From assembly GCA_944354125.1 (NCBI GenBank), contig CALVPT010000009.1:1-64000 (forward strand): a stretch of 64,000 nt of DNA, given 5' to 3'. The position numbers and the translations under genes are program-made. The notes under the pieces were generated by a model. The model was not told the DNA's origin and did no database searches. It worked only from the letters and a program-made list of their open reading frames with translations. Origin of the DNA: an uncultured Clostridia bacterium (GTDB taxonomy: Bacteria; Bacillota; Clostridia; Christensenellales; Borkfalkiaceae). Positions 8,915-16,380 of the stretch are shown here, one piece after another. Each line of letters starts with the position of its first letter. The stretch's first letter is position 1.

Positions 8915-8933
8915 TCTAAGAATTTAAAAAAAT

Positions 8934-8967
8934 AACCTCCCGAATCTCTTCGGGAGGTTATTTTTTT
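8934..8967 (+). terminator. Terminator of fba
   Basis: The stem AACCTCCCGA/TCGGGAGGTT is followed by ATTTTTTTG. Confidence 0.88.
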
Positions 8968-8990
8968 GTTTTTTGCCCAAACTAAGCGAG

Positions 8991-9404
8991 ATGAAAAGAC
9001 GCAGAATTTTACTCCTTATCCCTCTACTTCTTTGCGTGCTCACGCTGTGCGCGTTCACGTTCGACAAGACATCGACGCTGAAAGATCTCACGCACCCTTA
9101 TATCAACACATACGAATGCACTTCGGCAAAGCTTGGCGACGAGAATCTGCTTGAAAAATACGAATACTTTATAATTACATTTAAGGACGACAAAAATCTT
9201 GAAGTAAGCTTTAAAAGATACAACGGAAACCCACATTCTTACGTATGCGAATACTCGGTAAACCAGGACACAAACGAACTGACTGCGGAAATAGGAATAC
9301 TCGGCTTTAAATTCAGGCAGACGACCATAATAGAAAACGGAAAATTTACCCTTTCCATGCCAATACTCGGCAGACCGCTCATAATGGTTTTTGAAGTAAA
9401 ATAA
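8991..9404 (+). CDS. Small secreted or membrane-anchored protein, unknown function
   Basis: The product of 137 residues opens MKRRRILLLIPLLLCVLTLC, a clear N-terminal export signal or anchor. An in-frame ATG at 8973 exists, but the basic-then-hydrophobic signal starts at 8991. The rest is a small beta-rich domain with no motif I recognise (for example EYFIITFKDDKNLEVSFKRY). It follows the fba terminator closely and has no strong ribosome-binding site or promoter, so expression may be low or by read-through. Confidence 0.6.
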   Translation: MKRRRILLLIPLLLCVLTLCAFTFDKTSTLKDLTHPYINTYECTSAKLGDENLLEKYEYFIITFKDDKNLEVSFKRYNGNPHSYVCEYSVNQDTNELTAEIGILGFKFRQTTIIENGKFTLSMPILGRPLIMVFEVK

Positions 9405-9433
9405 AACCGCACCCTTGCGGATGCGGCAGAATT

Positions 9434-9796
9434 TCACGTCTCGTTTTCCGGCTTGTAATTGCCCGTAATCTCCTCGACCCCCTCGTCGTCGACTCTCGTA
9501 AGAATGGCGTCCTCCGCCTTCTCGCCGTCTTTGGCTTTATCGTCGCCCGACTCGATGTCGTCTATGCTCATCTGGTGATGGGGAGCCTCCTTGGCGGTTC
9601 CGTCACCCATATCCACATCGTAAAAGGCGATGTCGTATTCCATTTTCGCTATGTCTCCGTCGGTATATGCCGAACTGAGCATGACGGCTTCTTCCTTTCG
9701 CTTTGCATTCCTGCGCACGGATATGACTATGTATGCGATTAACAGCGCTAAAAACAGCGCGCCTGCACATATGAGCAGTATTTCTTTTGTTCCCAT
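9434..9796 (-). CDS. Small single-pass membrane protein, unknown function
   Basis: The 120-residue product has one N-terminal membrane helix (about residues 5-27, ILLICAGALFLALLIAYIVI), then a basic stop-transfer RRNAKRK and an acidic, probably disordered tail of about 85 residues. The topology suggests a cytoplasmic tail. The promoter TTGACA-17-TAAAAT ends 6 nt before the ATG and there is no ribosome-binding site, so the mRNA should be leaderless. It is divergent from murG, which has the same arrangement. No function can be inferred. Confidence 0.65.
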   Translation of the reverse strand: MGTKEILLICAGALFLALLIAYIVISVRRNAKRKEEAVMLSSAYTDGDIAKMEYDIAFYDVDMGDGTAKEAPHHQMSIDDIESGDDKAKDGEKAEDAILTRVDDEGVEEITGNYKPENET

Positions 9797-9802
9797 ACCT
9801 AT

Positions 9803-9831
9803 ATTTTACTGTCTGAAAGCCGCTTTGTCAA
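9803..9831 (-). promoter_or_regulatory. Promoter giving a leaderless mRNA
   Basis: Minus-strand TTGACA (9826-9831), a 17-bp spacer and TAAAAT (9803-9808). The ATG begins at 9796, 6 nt after the -10 box, where transcription itself should start. Confidence 0.75.
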
Positions 9832-9884
9832 TCATAATATTTATATCATCACAGACGGTCTACATAAAACGCGCTCTTTGCGTA

Positions 9885-9899
9885 TATAATATTGCGATG
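9885..9899 (+). promoter_or_regulatory. -10 box directly before the murG start codon
   Basis: TATAAT (9885-9890) lies 6 nt before the ATG at 9897. No Shine-Dalgarno sequence is present. The -35 region is weak, so this case alone is less certain than the others. Confidence 0.5.
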
Positions 9900-10937
9900 A
9901 AAAAGATTATGTTTTGCGGCGGCGGAAGCGCCGGACACGTCACGCCCAACCTTGCAATCTGCAGCGAACTTGAAGGCAAAGCCGAACTATGCTACCTTGG
10001 CACGGACGGCATAGAAAAAACGCTCTGTGAAAAGGCAGGCATCAGCTTTATAACGTACAACGCCGTCAAATTCGCGAGAGGCAAATTTTTATGCAACCTT
10101 ACAATACCGTTCAGACTGGCAAAAAGTTTGGCGCAGTGCAAGGACATTCTGCGCCGAGAAAAACCCGACCTGCTATTCTGCAAGGGCGGCTATGTCAGCC
10201 TTGCACCGGCACTCGCCGCAAGCAGGCTTAAAATTCCCGTAATCACGCACGAATCAGATCTTTCTGCGGGACTTGCCAACAAGCTAATAGCAAGAAAATG
10301 CCGCCGCATTCTGACCACCTTTCCCCAAACAGCCGAGAAATTCAGAAACGGCGTATGTACAGGTTCGCCCATCCGCTCTTCGCTTATGGGCAGGGATAAG
10401 CTGAAGTGCAAACGCGAACTCGGTCTGGATATGCGTCCGACAATACTGGTTTTCGGCGGCGGAAGCGGCTCAAAAAAGATAAACGACTGCCTGAACGCAA
10501 GGCTTTCCGTGTTGTGCCGCAAGTATAACGTAATTCATTTGTGCGGCAAAGGCAACAAAAAAGACCGCGACGAGCGCGGTTTAATCACATTGGAATTTGC
10601 TGACGATATGGGACTTATATACGCAGCGAGCGACTATGCCGTTTCAAGATGCGGTTCGAATGCGGCAAACGAGCTGATATCCCTGAAAATCCCAACACTT
10701 TTCATACCTTTGGAAAACTCCTCAAGCCGCGGCGACCAGGTGGAGAATGCCGAATACTTCAGGGAAAAGGGGCTTTGCCGCATACTGCGCGAAGGAGACC
10801 TTACGGCAAACAGCCTGATAGAAGAAATAGAAAATCTTATAGCTGACGACAAATTAAAAGCCGCACTCGGAAGATACGCTCCGATGTGCGGCAACGCTAA
10901 CATATTGAGAGAAATAAATTCAGCAATCAGGCAATGA
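9897..10937 (+). CDS. murG: MurG-type UDP-GlcNAc transferase
   Basis: Peripheral membrane glycosyltransferase that adds GlcNAc to lipid I to make lipid II. The N-terminal GGGSAGHVTPNLAI is the MurG G-loop (usual form GGTGGHxxPA). A second glycine loop FGGGSGSKKIND occurs near residue 185, and the UDP-GlcNAc site SRCGSNAANEL is present. I start it at 9897 (346 residues): the longer open frame upstream has no MurG homology. Unusually, it is not in a division/cell-wall cluster. Its stop overlaps that of mntP by 11 bp, tail to tail. A divergent MurG-like paralogue cannot be excluded. Confidence 0.88.
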   Translation: MKKIMFCGGGSAGHVTPNLAICSELEGKAELCYLGTDGIEKTLCEKAGISFITYNAVKFARGKFLCNLTIPFRLAKSLAQCKDILRREKPDLLFCKGGYVSLAPALAASRLKIPVITHESDLSAGLANKLIARKCRRILTTFPQTAEKFRNGVCTGSPIRSSLMGRDKLKCKRELGLDMRPTILVFGGGSGSKKINDCLNARLSVLCRKYNVIHLCGKGNKKDRDERGLITLEFADDMGLIYAASDYAVSRCGSNAANELISLKIPTLFIPLENSSSRGDQVENAEYFREKGLCRILREGDLTANSLIEEIENLIADDKLKAALGRYAPMCGNANILREINSAIRQ

Positions 10938-11523
10938 CGCCCTCAATAAGTATTTTGAGTCCGATTGCAATGAGCACAAGTCCGCCGATAACTTCGGCAA
11001 TGCTGACCTTGTTTTTAAAGAGCTTGCCTATGCGGGTACCGATAATGATTCCGACTATGCTGAGGCAGAAGGTAATTACTCCGATTATTCCTACACAGCC
11101 GAAGATGTTGAACTTATCTATGCCTTCCATGGCAAGCATGCTCAGTCCGACAGCCAGGGCGTCTATGCTTGTAGCAACGCCCTGAACGGCTACTTCAGGA
11201 TAGGAGAACTTCTTTATCGTAACCTCTTCCTCGCTGCTCCTTAGCTCCTTAATGCCGTCGAGCACCATCTTGCCGCCTATTATTACAAGCAATCCGAAAG
11301 CGACGAAGTGATCGAAGGCATCGATGTACGCATAAAACAGCGAGCCGAGGAAATAACCGCACAGGGGCATGACTGCCTGAAATACTCCGAACGTCAGAGA
11401 AATGGCGACTGCTTTACGCCTGTTGAGGTCCCTGTAACACATGCCGTCGGTAATTGAAACGGCGAAGGCGTCCATAGAAAGCGAAAGGCCCAAGAGAACG
11501 ACCTGAACAATCAACATCCACAT
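10927..11523 (-). CDS. mntP: Manganese efflux pump MntP
   Basis: Six-helix exporter of the MntP family (about 190 residues). Both copies of the family repeat show the acidic membrane motif: SLSMDAFAVSI near residue 15 and ATSIDALAVGLS near 120. The first in-frame ATG (11532) lies inside the -10 box, so the true start is Met4 at 11523, giving 198 residues. There it is 7 nt after TATAAT, implying a leaderless mRNA. No yybP-ykoY manganese riboswitch is visible upstream, though many mntP genes have one. Confidence 0.9.
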   Translation of the reverse strand: MWMLIVQVVLLGLSLSMDAFAVSITDGMCYRDLNRRKAVAISLTFGVFQAVMPLCGYFLGSLFYAYIDAFDHFVAFGLLVIIGGKMVLDGIKELRSSEEEVTIKKFSYPEVAVQGVATSIDALAVGLSMLAMEGIDKFNIFGCVGIIGVITFCLSIVGIIIGTRIGKLFKNKVSIAEVIGGLVLIAIGLKILIEGVIA

Positions 11524-11530
11524 ATGATTC

Positions 11531-11559
11531 ATTATACTTTATTATCTGTCAGTTGTAAA
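11531..11559 (-). promoter_or_regulatory. Promoter of mntP (leaderless)
   Basis: Minus-strand TTTACA (11554-11559), a 17-bp spacer and TATAAT (11531-11536). The usable ATG at 11523 follows after 7 nt. Confidence 0.75.
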
Positions 11560-11622
11560 TATTTTGATAAAAGAATAAATAAATATTTTTTTAAAAAAAT
11601 TAAAAAAAGAGCTTAAAAACGT

Positions 11623-11651
11623 TTGGCATTTAACTATAAATTAAGTATAAT
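11623..11651 (+). promoter_or_regulatory. Promoter of tRNA-Pro
   Basis: TTGGCA (11623-11628), a 17-bp spacer and TATAAT (11646-11651), 18 nt before the tRNA. Confidence 0.75.
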
Positions 11652-11669
11652 ATATAGCGTTGACGGCGC

Positions 11670-11746
11670 TGAGGTGTAGCGCAGTTTGGTAGCGCGTCTG
11701 GTTAGGGACCAGAAGGTCGTGGGTTCAAGTCCCGTCACCTCAACCA
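11670..11746 (+). tRNA. tRNA-Pro (anticodon AGG)
   Basis: The acceptor TGAGGTG pairs with CACCTCA, the D stem is GCGC/GCGC, and the anticodon stem TCTGG/CCAGA encloses loop TTAGGGA. CCA is encoded. The anticodon reads AGG, with A at the wobble position. Overall it resembles bacterial tRNA-Pro, whose loop is usually TTTGGGA or similar. Confidence 0.9.
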
Positions 11747-11788
11747 AAAGAGAGCAGGTTATGTATTAACTTGCTCTCTTTGTTTTTT
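11747..11788 (+). terminator. Terminator of tRNA-Pro
   Basis: The stem AAAGAGAGCA/TGCTCTCTTT is followed by GTTTTTT. Confidence 0.85.
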
Positions 11789-11933
11789 GCATTCCATACC
11801 TCCGCCATTGCGCCCGTACGATAAAATTGCAACCGCTTGATATTATTGGTCGTAACAATAAACGGCTAAGCTCATTACAGACATAATGTGACATAATTTA
11901 TATGACGATAGCGTAAATAATTCTTGATTTAAC

Positions 11934-11962
11934 TTGTCTTTTGACAAAAAATATGTTATATT
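11934..11962 (+). promoter_or_regulatory. Promoter of tRNA-Gly
   Basis: TTGTCT (11934-11939), a 17-bp spacer and TATATT (11957-11962), 13 nt before the tRNA. Confidence 0.6.
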
Positions 11963-11975
11963 AGTTATGTTGAAT

Positions 11976-12050
11976 GCAGGCGTCGCCTAGCGGTATGGCG
12001 TCAGCTTCCCAAGCTGATTTCGGCGGGTCCGACTCCCGTCGCCTGCTCCA
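11976..12050 (+). tRNA. tRNA-Gly (anticodon CCC)
   Basis: The acceptor GCAGGCG/CGCCTGC is perfect, and the anticodon stem TCAGC/GCTGA encloses loop TTCCCAA. CCA is encoded. It reads GGG codons. Confidence 0.93.
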
Positions 12051-12053
12051 AAA

Positions 12054-12089
12054 AACAAAGCCTCCACTTTTGTGGGGGCTTTGTTTTTT
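12054..12089 (+). terminator. Terminator of tRNA-Gly
   Basis: The stem AACAAAGCC/GGCTTTGTT is followed by TTTTTAA. Confidence 0.85.
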
Positions 12090-12090
12090 A

Positions 12091-12584
12091 ACTTATCGAT
12101 TATCTCGACGGGAGCCGGGGGTTGGGAGGCGTTTTGCTGGAGCAAAGCGTTTTTAATATTATGGTTTAGCACAGCTCACGGCGAACTGCCAAACCTATGC
12201 TTATAAGTTGTCGGTCTAACCCTCTTACTTAAGCAGTCCGTTGCTTGTCTCCCCCCAACTACTGAAATACGTAAATACCGTATTTAAACATTTTCAAGCA
12301 CCTTTTAAGCGAATTAGTCAACCTAAAGGTTAAATTTTTTCCAACCTACGGTTGACCTGCCACTAATATTTGCATTATTGGTTAGATTTGGCACTCATAG
12401 ATAATTCTATTTAGGAAAAATAATGATATTGATTAAATGCATATCTATATCCTATTTTGCCTTGGTTCCCTCAACAGAAGTTGCCGCTTGAGCACGGCGC
12501 ACGGAAGACGGCGGGTGTCCACTGTTTTGTCAGCGATGGATTTAGCCGACTCCACCTCTCAACTTCTGTATTTCCGCATATAAA
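12091..12584. other. Non-coding stretch without a recognisable gene
   Basis: About 490 bp with no supported gene. It holds a terminator-like hairpin at about 12130-12156 (GCGTTTTGC/GCAAAGCGT plus T run), a 7-bp inverted repeat GTCAACC/GGTTGAC around 12317-12357, and at about 12469-12482 a 14-bp stretch differing at one base from the 3' part of the neighbouring tRNA-Leu(AAG). It may be the scar of lost mobile DNA between tRNA genes. Open frames here overlap tRNAs and look spurious. Confidence 0.5.
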
Positions 12585-12620
12585 AAAACATAGCACAGAC
12601 AAAAGTCTGTGCTATGTTTT
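12585..12620 (-). terminator. Terminator of tRNA-Leu(AAG)
   Basis: The long perfect stem AAACATAGCACAGAC/GTCTGTGCTATGTTT directly follows the CCA and has T runs on both sides. Confidence 0.88.
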
Positions 12621-12703
12621 TGGTGCACTCAACAGGAGTTGAACCTGCATGGTCGCCCACAAGATCCTTAGTCTTGCGCGTCTGCCAATTCCGCCATGAG
12701 TGC
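12621..12703 (-). tRNA. tRNA-Leu (anticodon AAG)
   Basis: Class II tRNA of 83 nt with a long variable arm. The acceptor GCACTCA pairs with TGAGTGC, and the anticodon stem CAAGA/TCTTG encloses loop CTAAGGA. CCA is encoded. The anticodon AAG has A at the wobble position and reads CTT. Confidence 0.9.
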
Positions 12704-12727
12704 GTAGCCCTTTTCAAAAGCATAGTT

Positions 12728-12756
12728 ATTCTATAATATTTTAAAGCATAAGTCAA
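12728..12756 (-). promoter_or_regulatory. Promoter of tRNA-Leu(AAG)
   Basis: Minus-strand TTGACT (12751-12756), a 17-bp spacer and TAGAAT (12728-12733). Confidence 0.7.
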
Positions 12757-12800
12757 GCTAAAAATGCGGCAATATGTAGAAAAAATTTAAATTTTTTTAA

Positions 12801-13394
12801 TTATTTTTCTGTTGTTATTTTTGAAATAAGTTTTTTTACTTCCGACCTTAAATCGTCGGTATTCCCGTCGTTATTCAGCACATAGTAGCCGTCCAATTGT
12901 CCATTGTCATAGTCAAACTGATTAGCCATTCTGCGACATATATCAGCTTTTGAAAGTCCGTCGCGGCGCACTACGCCCGCAATGCGGCTCTCTTTCTCTC
13001 TCAGCACCACTATCACCCCGTCAAACAGCGTCTGATAGTCGCCCTCAAACAGAAGAGGCACCTCAAAAAAGCACAGTCCCTTGCCCTCTGCCCTTGCGAA
13101 CATCTGCTTAAAGATTGCGGGATGCGTTATGCTGTTTAATCTCTTTAATTTTTCTGCGTCGCCGAATACTACGGCAGAAAGTCTAGCCCTGTCAAGACTT
13201 CCGTCCGCCCTGACAATTTCTTCCCCGAATTCTTTTGCAAGCACAGACACAAACTCTCTGTCACGCACCAATTCGGAATATATTCCGTCGCACGAGAAAA
13301 CGGGATAACCCAGCTCGCCTATAAATTTGCAGACGGTTGACTTTCCGCTGCCTATTCCGCCCGTCACGGCTATCCTGACATCACTTTGCTTCAT
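12801..13394 (-). CDS. coaE: Dephospho-CoA kinase
   Basis: Last step of coenzyme A synthesis: ATP-dependent phosphorylation of dephospho-CoA. The P-loop GGIGSGKST lies at residues 12-20, followed by DGIYSELV where the family has its conserved Asp. At 197 residues the size is normal. Its start overlaps the polA stop by 14 nt, and polA-coaE adjacency is common in Firmicutes. Confidence 0.93.
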   Translation of the reverse strand: MKQSDVRIAVTGGIGSGKSTVCKFIGELGYPVFSCDGIYSELVRDREFVSVLAKEFGEEIVRADGSLDRARLSAVVFGDAEKLKRLNSITHPAIFKQMFARAEGKGLCFFEVPLLFEGDYQTLFDGVIVVLREKESRIAGVVRRDGLSKADICRRMANQFDYDNGQLDGYYVLNNDGNTDDLRSEVKKLISKITTEK

Positions 13395-15930
13395 ACCAAT
13401 TTTTACCGCTGTGCACGTCGACCTTCAGAGGAACATTGAGTCTGACGGCGTTTTCCATCTCCCTCACCAGGATGGACTGGGCTGCCTGCACCTCGTCTTC
13501 GGGAGCTTCCAATACAAGCTCGTCGTGAACCTGCAGAATGAGCCTCGCCCTTAGATTTTCTTGCTTTAAAGCCCTTGATATATTAACCATGGCAATCTTA
13601 ATTATATCCGCGCTTGTGCCCTGCAGAGGCATATTCATCGCCGCCCTTTCCCCGAATTGCCTTAAGTTGTAGTTAGAAGAGTTAATCTCCTTTATATACC
13701 TCTTCCTGCCCGTCATCGTCGCAACATAGCCGTGTTTTTTTGCAAATTCGACGTTGGCCTGCATATACTCCTTGACCGCACCATAGCGCTCGAAGTACTT
13801 CTCAATATATTCTTTAGCCGTCTTTACGGGAATATTGAGGTTTTTGGCAAGTCCGAATTCACTGATTCCGTATATGATGCCGAAGTTGACTGCCTTTGCC
13901 TGACGGCGCATTTCAGGCGTTACCATGTCCATAGGCACATTGAATACCTGCGAAGCCGTGAATGCGTGCACGTCCTGCCCGTCCTCATACGCCTTTATAA
14001 GCTCCTTACAGCCCGAAAAATGAGCCAAGAGCCTGAGCTCAATCTGCGAATAGTCGGCATCGATAAACAGATTGCCTTCCCTTGCGACAAACAATTTTCT
14101 AAGTTCTCTGCCCTCGTTTTCCCTAATCGGAATATTTTGAAGATTGGGATTTGCCGAGGAAAGCCTACCGGTTGCCGTAACCGTCTGGTTATAAGTCGTA
14201 TGAACAAGGTCTGTCCTGCTCTCCAGAAGGGGTCTGAAACCTTCAATATAAGTCGAATACAACTTCTGATACTGTCTGTATCTGAGAATGTAACGCACGA
14301 CCTCGTTATCCTCGGCGAGCTTTTCGAGTATTTCGGCACTCGTCGAGTATTTACCCGTCTTTCCCTTCTTGCCCGACTTCAGACCGAGCTTGTCAAAGAG
14401 TACCTCTCCGAGCTGAGCGGGCGAATTTATATTGAATTCCTGTCCGCACATAGAATATATTTTATGGCTGAGCTCGTCAAGTTTTTTGGTATATTCCACG
14501 CCGAAAGCCTCAAGCTGGGATCTGTCAACCTTGACTCCGTATGCCTCCATCTCATATAAGACATCGATGAGCGGCCGTTCAATATCCGCATACAGTCGCG
14601 TCATATCCTGGCTTTTTAGCGTTTCGACGTACTGAGAATACAGCACGCTCATGGCATAGGCGGAATATTCCGCTCCGAAACCCTTATCCTCGCACAGCGC
14701 CTTCAACGTGCTTACCGTCACATCGCTGTCGGCAAGATAGCAAAGCACGGACAGGTCCTCGACTTTGCATTTCGGAGCATATCCGCAAGGTCTGGCGTGC
14801 AGATACTTCTTATAGTCAAACAGCACAACGGTATTTTCTGCATTGTCCATCATTTTCTCAAGACAGGAAACAAGTCCGTCATACGAAAGCTTACAGAAAA
14901 GGCTGTCGCAACTGCATACTACATTCTTAAGCTTTCCGTCGAAGTAAATCTGAGCGCCGTCATCTTTGATATCGACAAAGAATGTACCATTTACCGAACA
15001 AAACGATTCAAGCTCGTCATAGTCGTCTATGTCCTCCGGCACAGGATATTCCTCACCCTTTGCCTGCCCCTGACTGTTTTCGAATATGTCGAGGGACAGA
15101 AGGCTCTTGAATTCGAACCTTTTGAACATATCTTTAACTTCTGCCGAATATCGTTCTGGCGTCCTGCAATTTTCAAGCGATACGTCCAGCTGACAGTGCC
15201 TGTCTATCGTTGCAAGCGTATAGGAAAGCTCTGCCATATCTCTTCCGCTTTCAAGCTTTTTTCTGACCCCGTCAGGTTTGATATTGTCTATGTTAGCATA
15301 GATATTTGATAAATTGCCGTATGTTTCAATCAAGCCCCTTGCCGTCTTTTCGCCTATTCCCGCGACACCGGGGATATTGTCGGACTTATCGCCCATAAGC
15401 GCCTTAAAATCGATTACCGCACTCGGTTCAAAGCCGATTTCTTCTTTAAAGTTTGCAACCGAGAGCTTCTGAAGATCGCTGACGCCTCGCTTGGTGAAGA
15501 ATACATCCGTCTTTTCATCGACAAGCTGAAAGCTGTCCCTGTCGCCCGTATAGATATAACTGTGTACGTCAAAGCTTGACGAGAGTGTACCTATTATATC
15601 GTCCGCCTCTAATCCCTCTTTCTGGCAGGTAGCTATCTTCATTGCCGCAAGAAGCGACTTTAGCGGCTCTACCTGCGAGGCAAGTTCATCAGGCATGGGA
15701 TGCCGCGTCGCCTTATACCCGTCATACATCTTATGTCTGAAAGTGGGCGCCTTCAAGTCAAAAGCGACTATGAAATATTCAGGGCGCAAATCGCCCATAA
15801 TCTTCAATATGAGCTTGACAAATCCGAATATAGCATTTGTAGGTTGACCTGACGATGTGCTGAATACGGGAGTCGCGTAGAATGCACGGTTTAAAAGGCT
15901 GTTGCCGTCGATTAAAACGAGTTTATCCAT
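13381..15930 (-). CDS. polA: DNA polymerase I
   Basis: Repair and Okazaki-fragment-processing polymerase of 849 residues. Order: a 5'-3' nuclease domain (about 1-290, with EADDIIGT and DKSDNIPGVAGIGEKTA), a middle exonuclease-like domain (about 300-465), then the polymerase. Polymerase motif A is DADYSQIELR, motif B RRQAKAVNFGIIYGIS and motif C QVHDELVLE, all intact. The middle domain lacks a recognisable DxE active site, so proofreading is probably absent, as in many Firmicute PolA proteins. It is transcribed with coaE and divergently from tRNA-Leu(CAA). Confidence 0.96.
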   Translation of the reverse strand: MDKLVLIDGNSLLNRAFYATPVFSTSSGQPTNAIFGFVKLILKIMGDLRPEYFIVAFDLKAPTFRHKMYDGYKATRHPMPDELASQVEPLKSLLAAMKIATCQKEGLEADDIIGTLSSSFDVHSYIYTGDRDSFQLVDEKTDVFFTKRGVSDLQKLSVANFKEEIGFEPSAVIDFKALMGDKSDNIPGVAGIGEKTARGLIETYGNLSNIYANIDNIKPDGVRKKLESGRDMAELSYTLATIDRHCQLDVSLENCRTPERYSAEVKDMFKRFEFKSLLSLDIFENSQGQAKGEEYPVPEDIDDYDELESFCSVNGTFFVDIKDDGAQIYFDGKLKNVVCSCDSLFCKLSYDGLVSCLEKMMDNAENTVVLFDYKKYLHARPCGYAPKCKVEDLSVLCYLADSDVTVSTLKALCEDKGFGAEYSAYAMSVLYSQYVETLKSQDMTRLYADIERPLIDVLYEMEAYGVKVDRSQLEAFGVEYTKKLDELSHKIYSMCGQEFNINSPAQLGEVLFDKLGLKSGKKGKTGKYSTSAEILEKLAEDNEVVRYILRYRQYQKLYSTYIEGFRPLLESRTDLVHTTYNQTVTATGRLSSANPNLQNIPIRENEGRELRKLFVAREGNLFIDADYSQIELRLLAHFSGCKELIKAYEDGQDVHAFTASQVFNVPMDMVTPEMRRQAKAVNFGIIYGISEFGLAKNLNIPVKTAKEYIEKYFERYGAVKEYMQANVEFAKKHGYVATMTGRKRYIKEINSSNYNLRQFGERAAMNMPLQGTSADIIKIAMVNISRALKQENLRARLILQVHDELVLEAPEDEVQAAQSILVREMENAVRLNVPLKVDVHSGKNWYEAK

Positions 15931-15958
15931 AAAATACTTAACCTTGTCTGAAAAAAGC

Positions 15959-15987
15959 TTGATTTTTAGGCTGTCCTATAATATAAT
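15959..15987 (+). promoter_or_regulatory. Promoter of tRNA-Leu(CAA)
   Basis: TTGATT (15959-15964), a 17-bp spacer and TATAAT (15982-15987), 13 nt before the tRNA. Confidence 0.8.
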
Positions 15988-16000
15988 ATACAAGTAATTT

Positions 16001-16087
16001 GCCGGTGTGGTGGAATTGGCAGACGCGCGGGACTCAAAATCCCGTGGTAGCGATACCGTGTGGGTTCGACCCCCACCACCGGCACCA
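16001..16087 (+). tRNA. tRNA-Leu (anticodon CAA)
   Basis: Class II tRNA of 87 nt. The acceptor GCCGGTG pairs with CACCGGC, the anticodon stem CGGGA/TCCCG encloses loop CTCAAAA, and a long variable arm follows. CCA is encoded. It reads TTG. Its 3' end and terminator are repeated at 16217-16272. Confidence 0.95.
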
Positions 16088-16127
16088 TTTTCAAGACTTA
16101 AAACTTTTGTTTTAAGTCTTATTTTTT
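16072..16127 (+). repeat. Direct repeat, copy 1: tRNA-Leu 3' end plus terminator
   Basis: The 56-bp segment runs from the T arm of tRNA-Leu(CAA) through its terminator (stem AAGACTTAAAAC/GTTTTAAGTCTT). It matches 16217-16272 at 54 of 56 positions. A tRNA 3' end repeated downstream is the usual footprint of integrase-mediated insertion. Confidence 0.85.
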
Positions 16128-16216
16128 GGCCGCTGGGGGGGATTTATGAAATGACGTGACGAGATTGGCGCTTACGCGCAACAATCTCTATGCCGTCGCT
16201 CCGCTCCTTGCGCCCT

Positions 16217-16272
16217 CCCACCACCGGCACCATTTTCATGACTTAAAACTTTCGTTTTAAGTCTTATTTTTT
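16217..16272 (+). repeat. Direct repeat, copy 2: orphan tRNA-Leu 3' end plus terminator
   Basis: Second copy, offset by exactly 145 bp and separated from copy 1 by 89 bp. The two differences are A to T just before the stem and T to C in the hairpin loop. No rest of a tRNA precedes it, so it is a remnant. Confidence 0.85.
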
Positions 16273-16380
16273 TAACGTCTTTTGTGCTATTAAATATAAT
16301 TATTGCGCTGAAGCTTTTAATTATTTTAACTCAATACCGTAAATAAGTCAACAATATAATTTTTTAAGCTAAACAATGAT

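Noticed and set aside
11987..12172. Small frame across tRNA-Gly
   Set aside because: It is antisense to the tRNA and its terminator; the GDGSRTRR text is a familiar artefact of translating tRNA genes.
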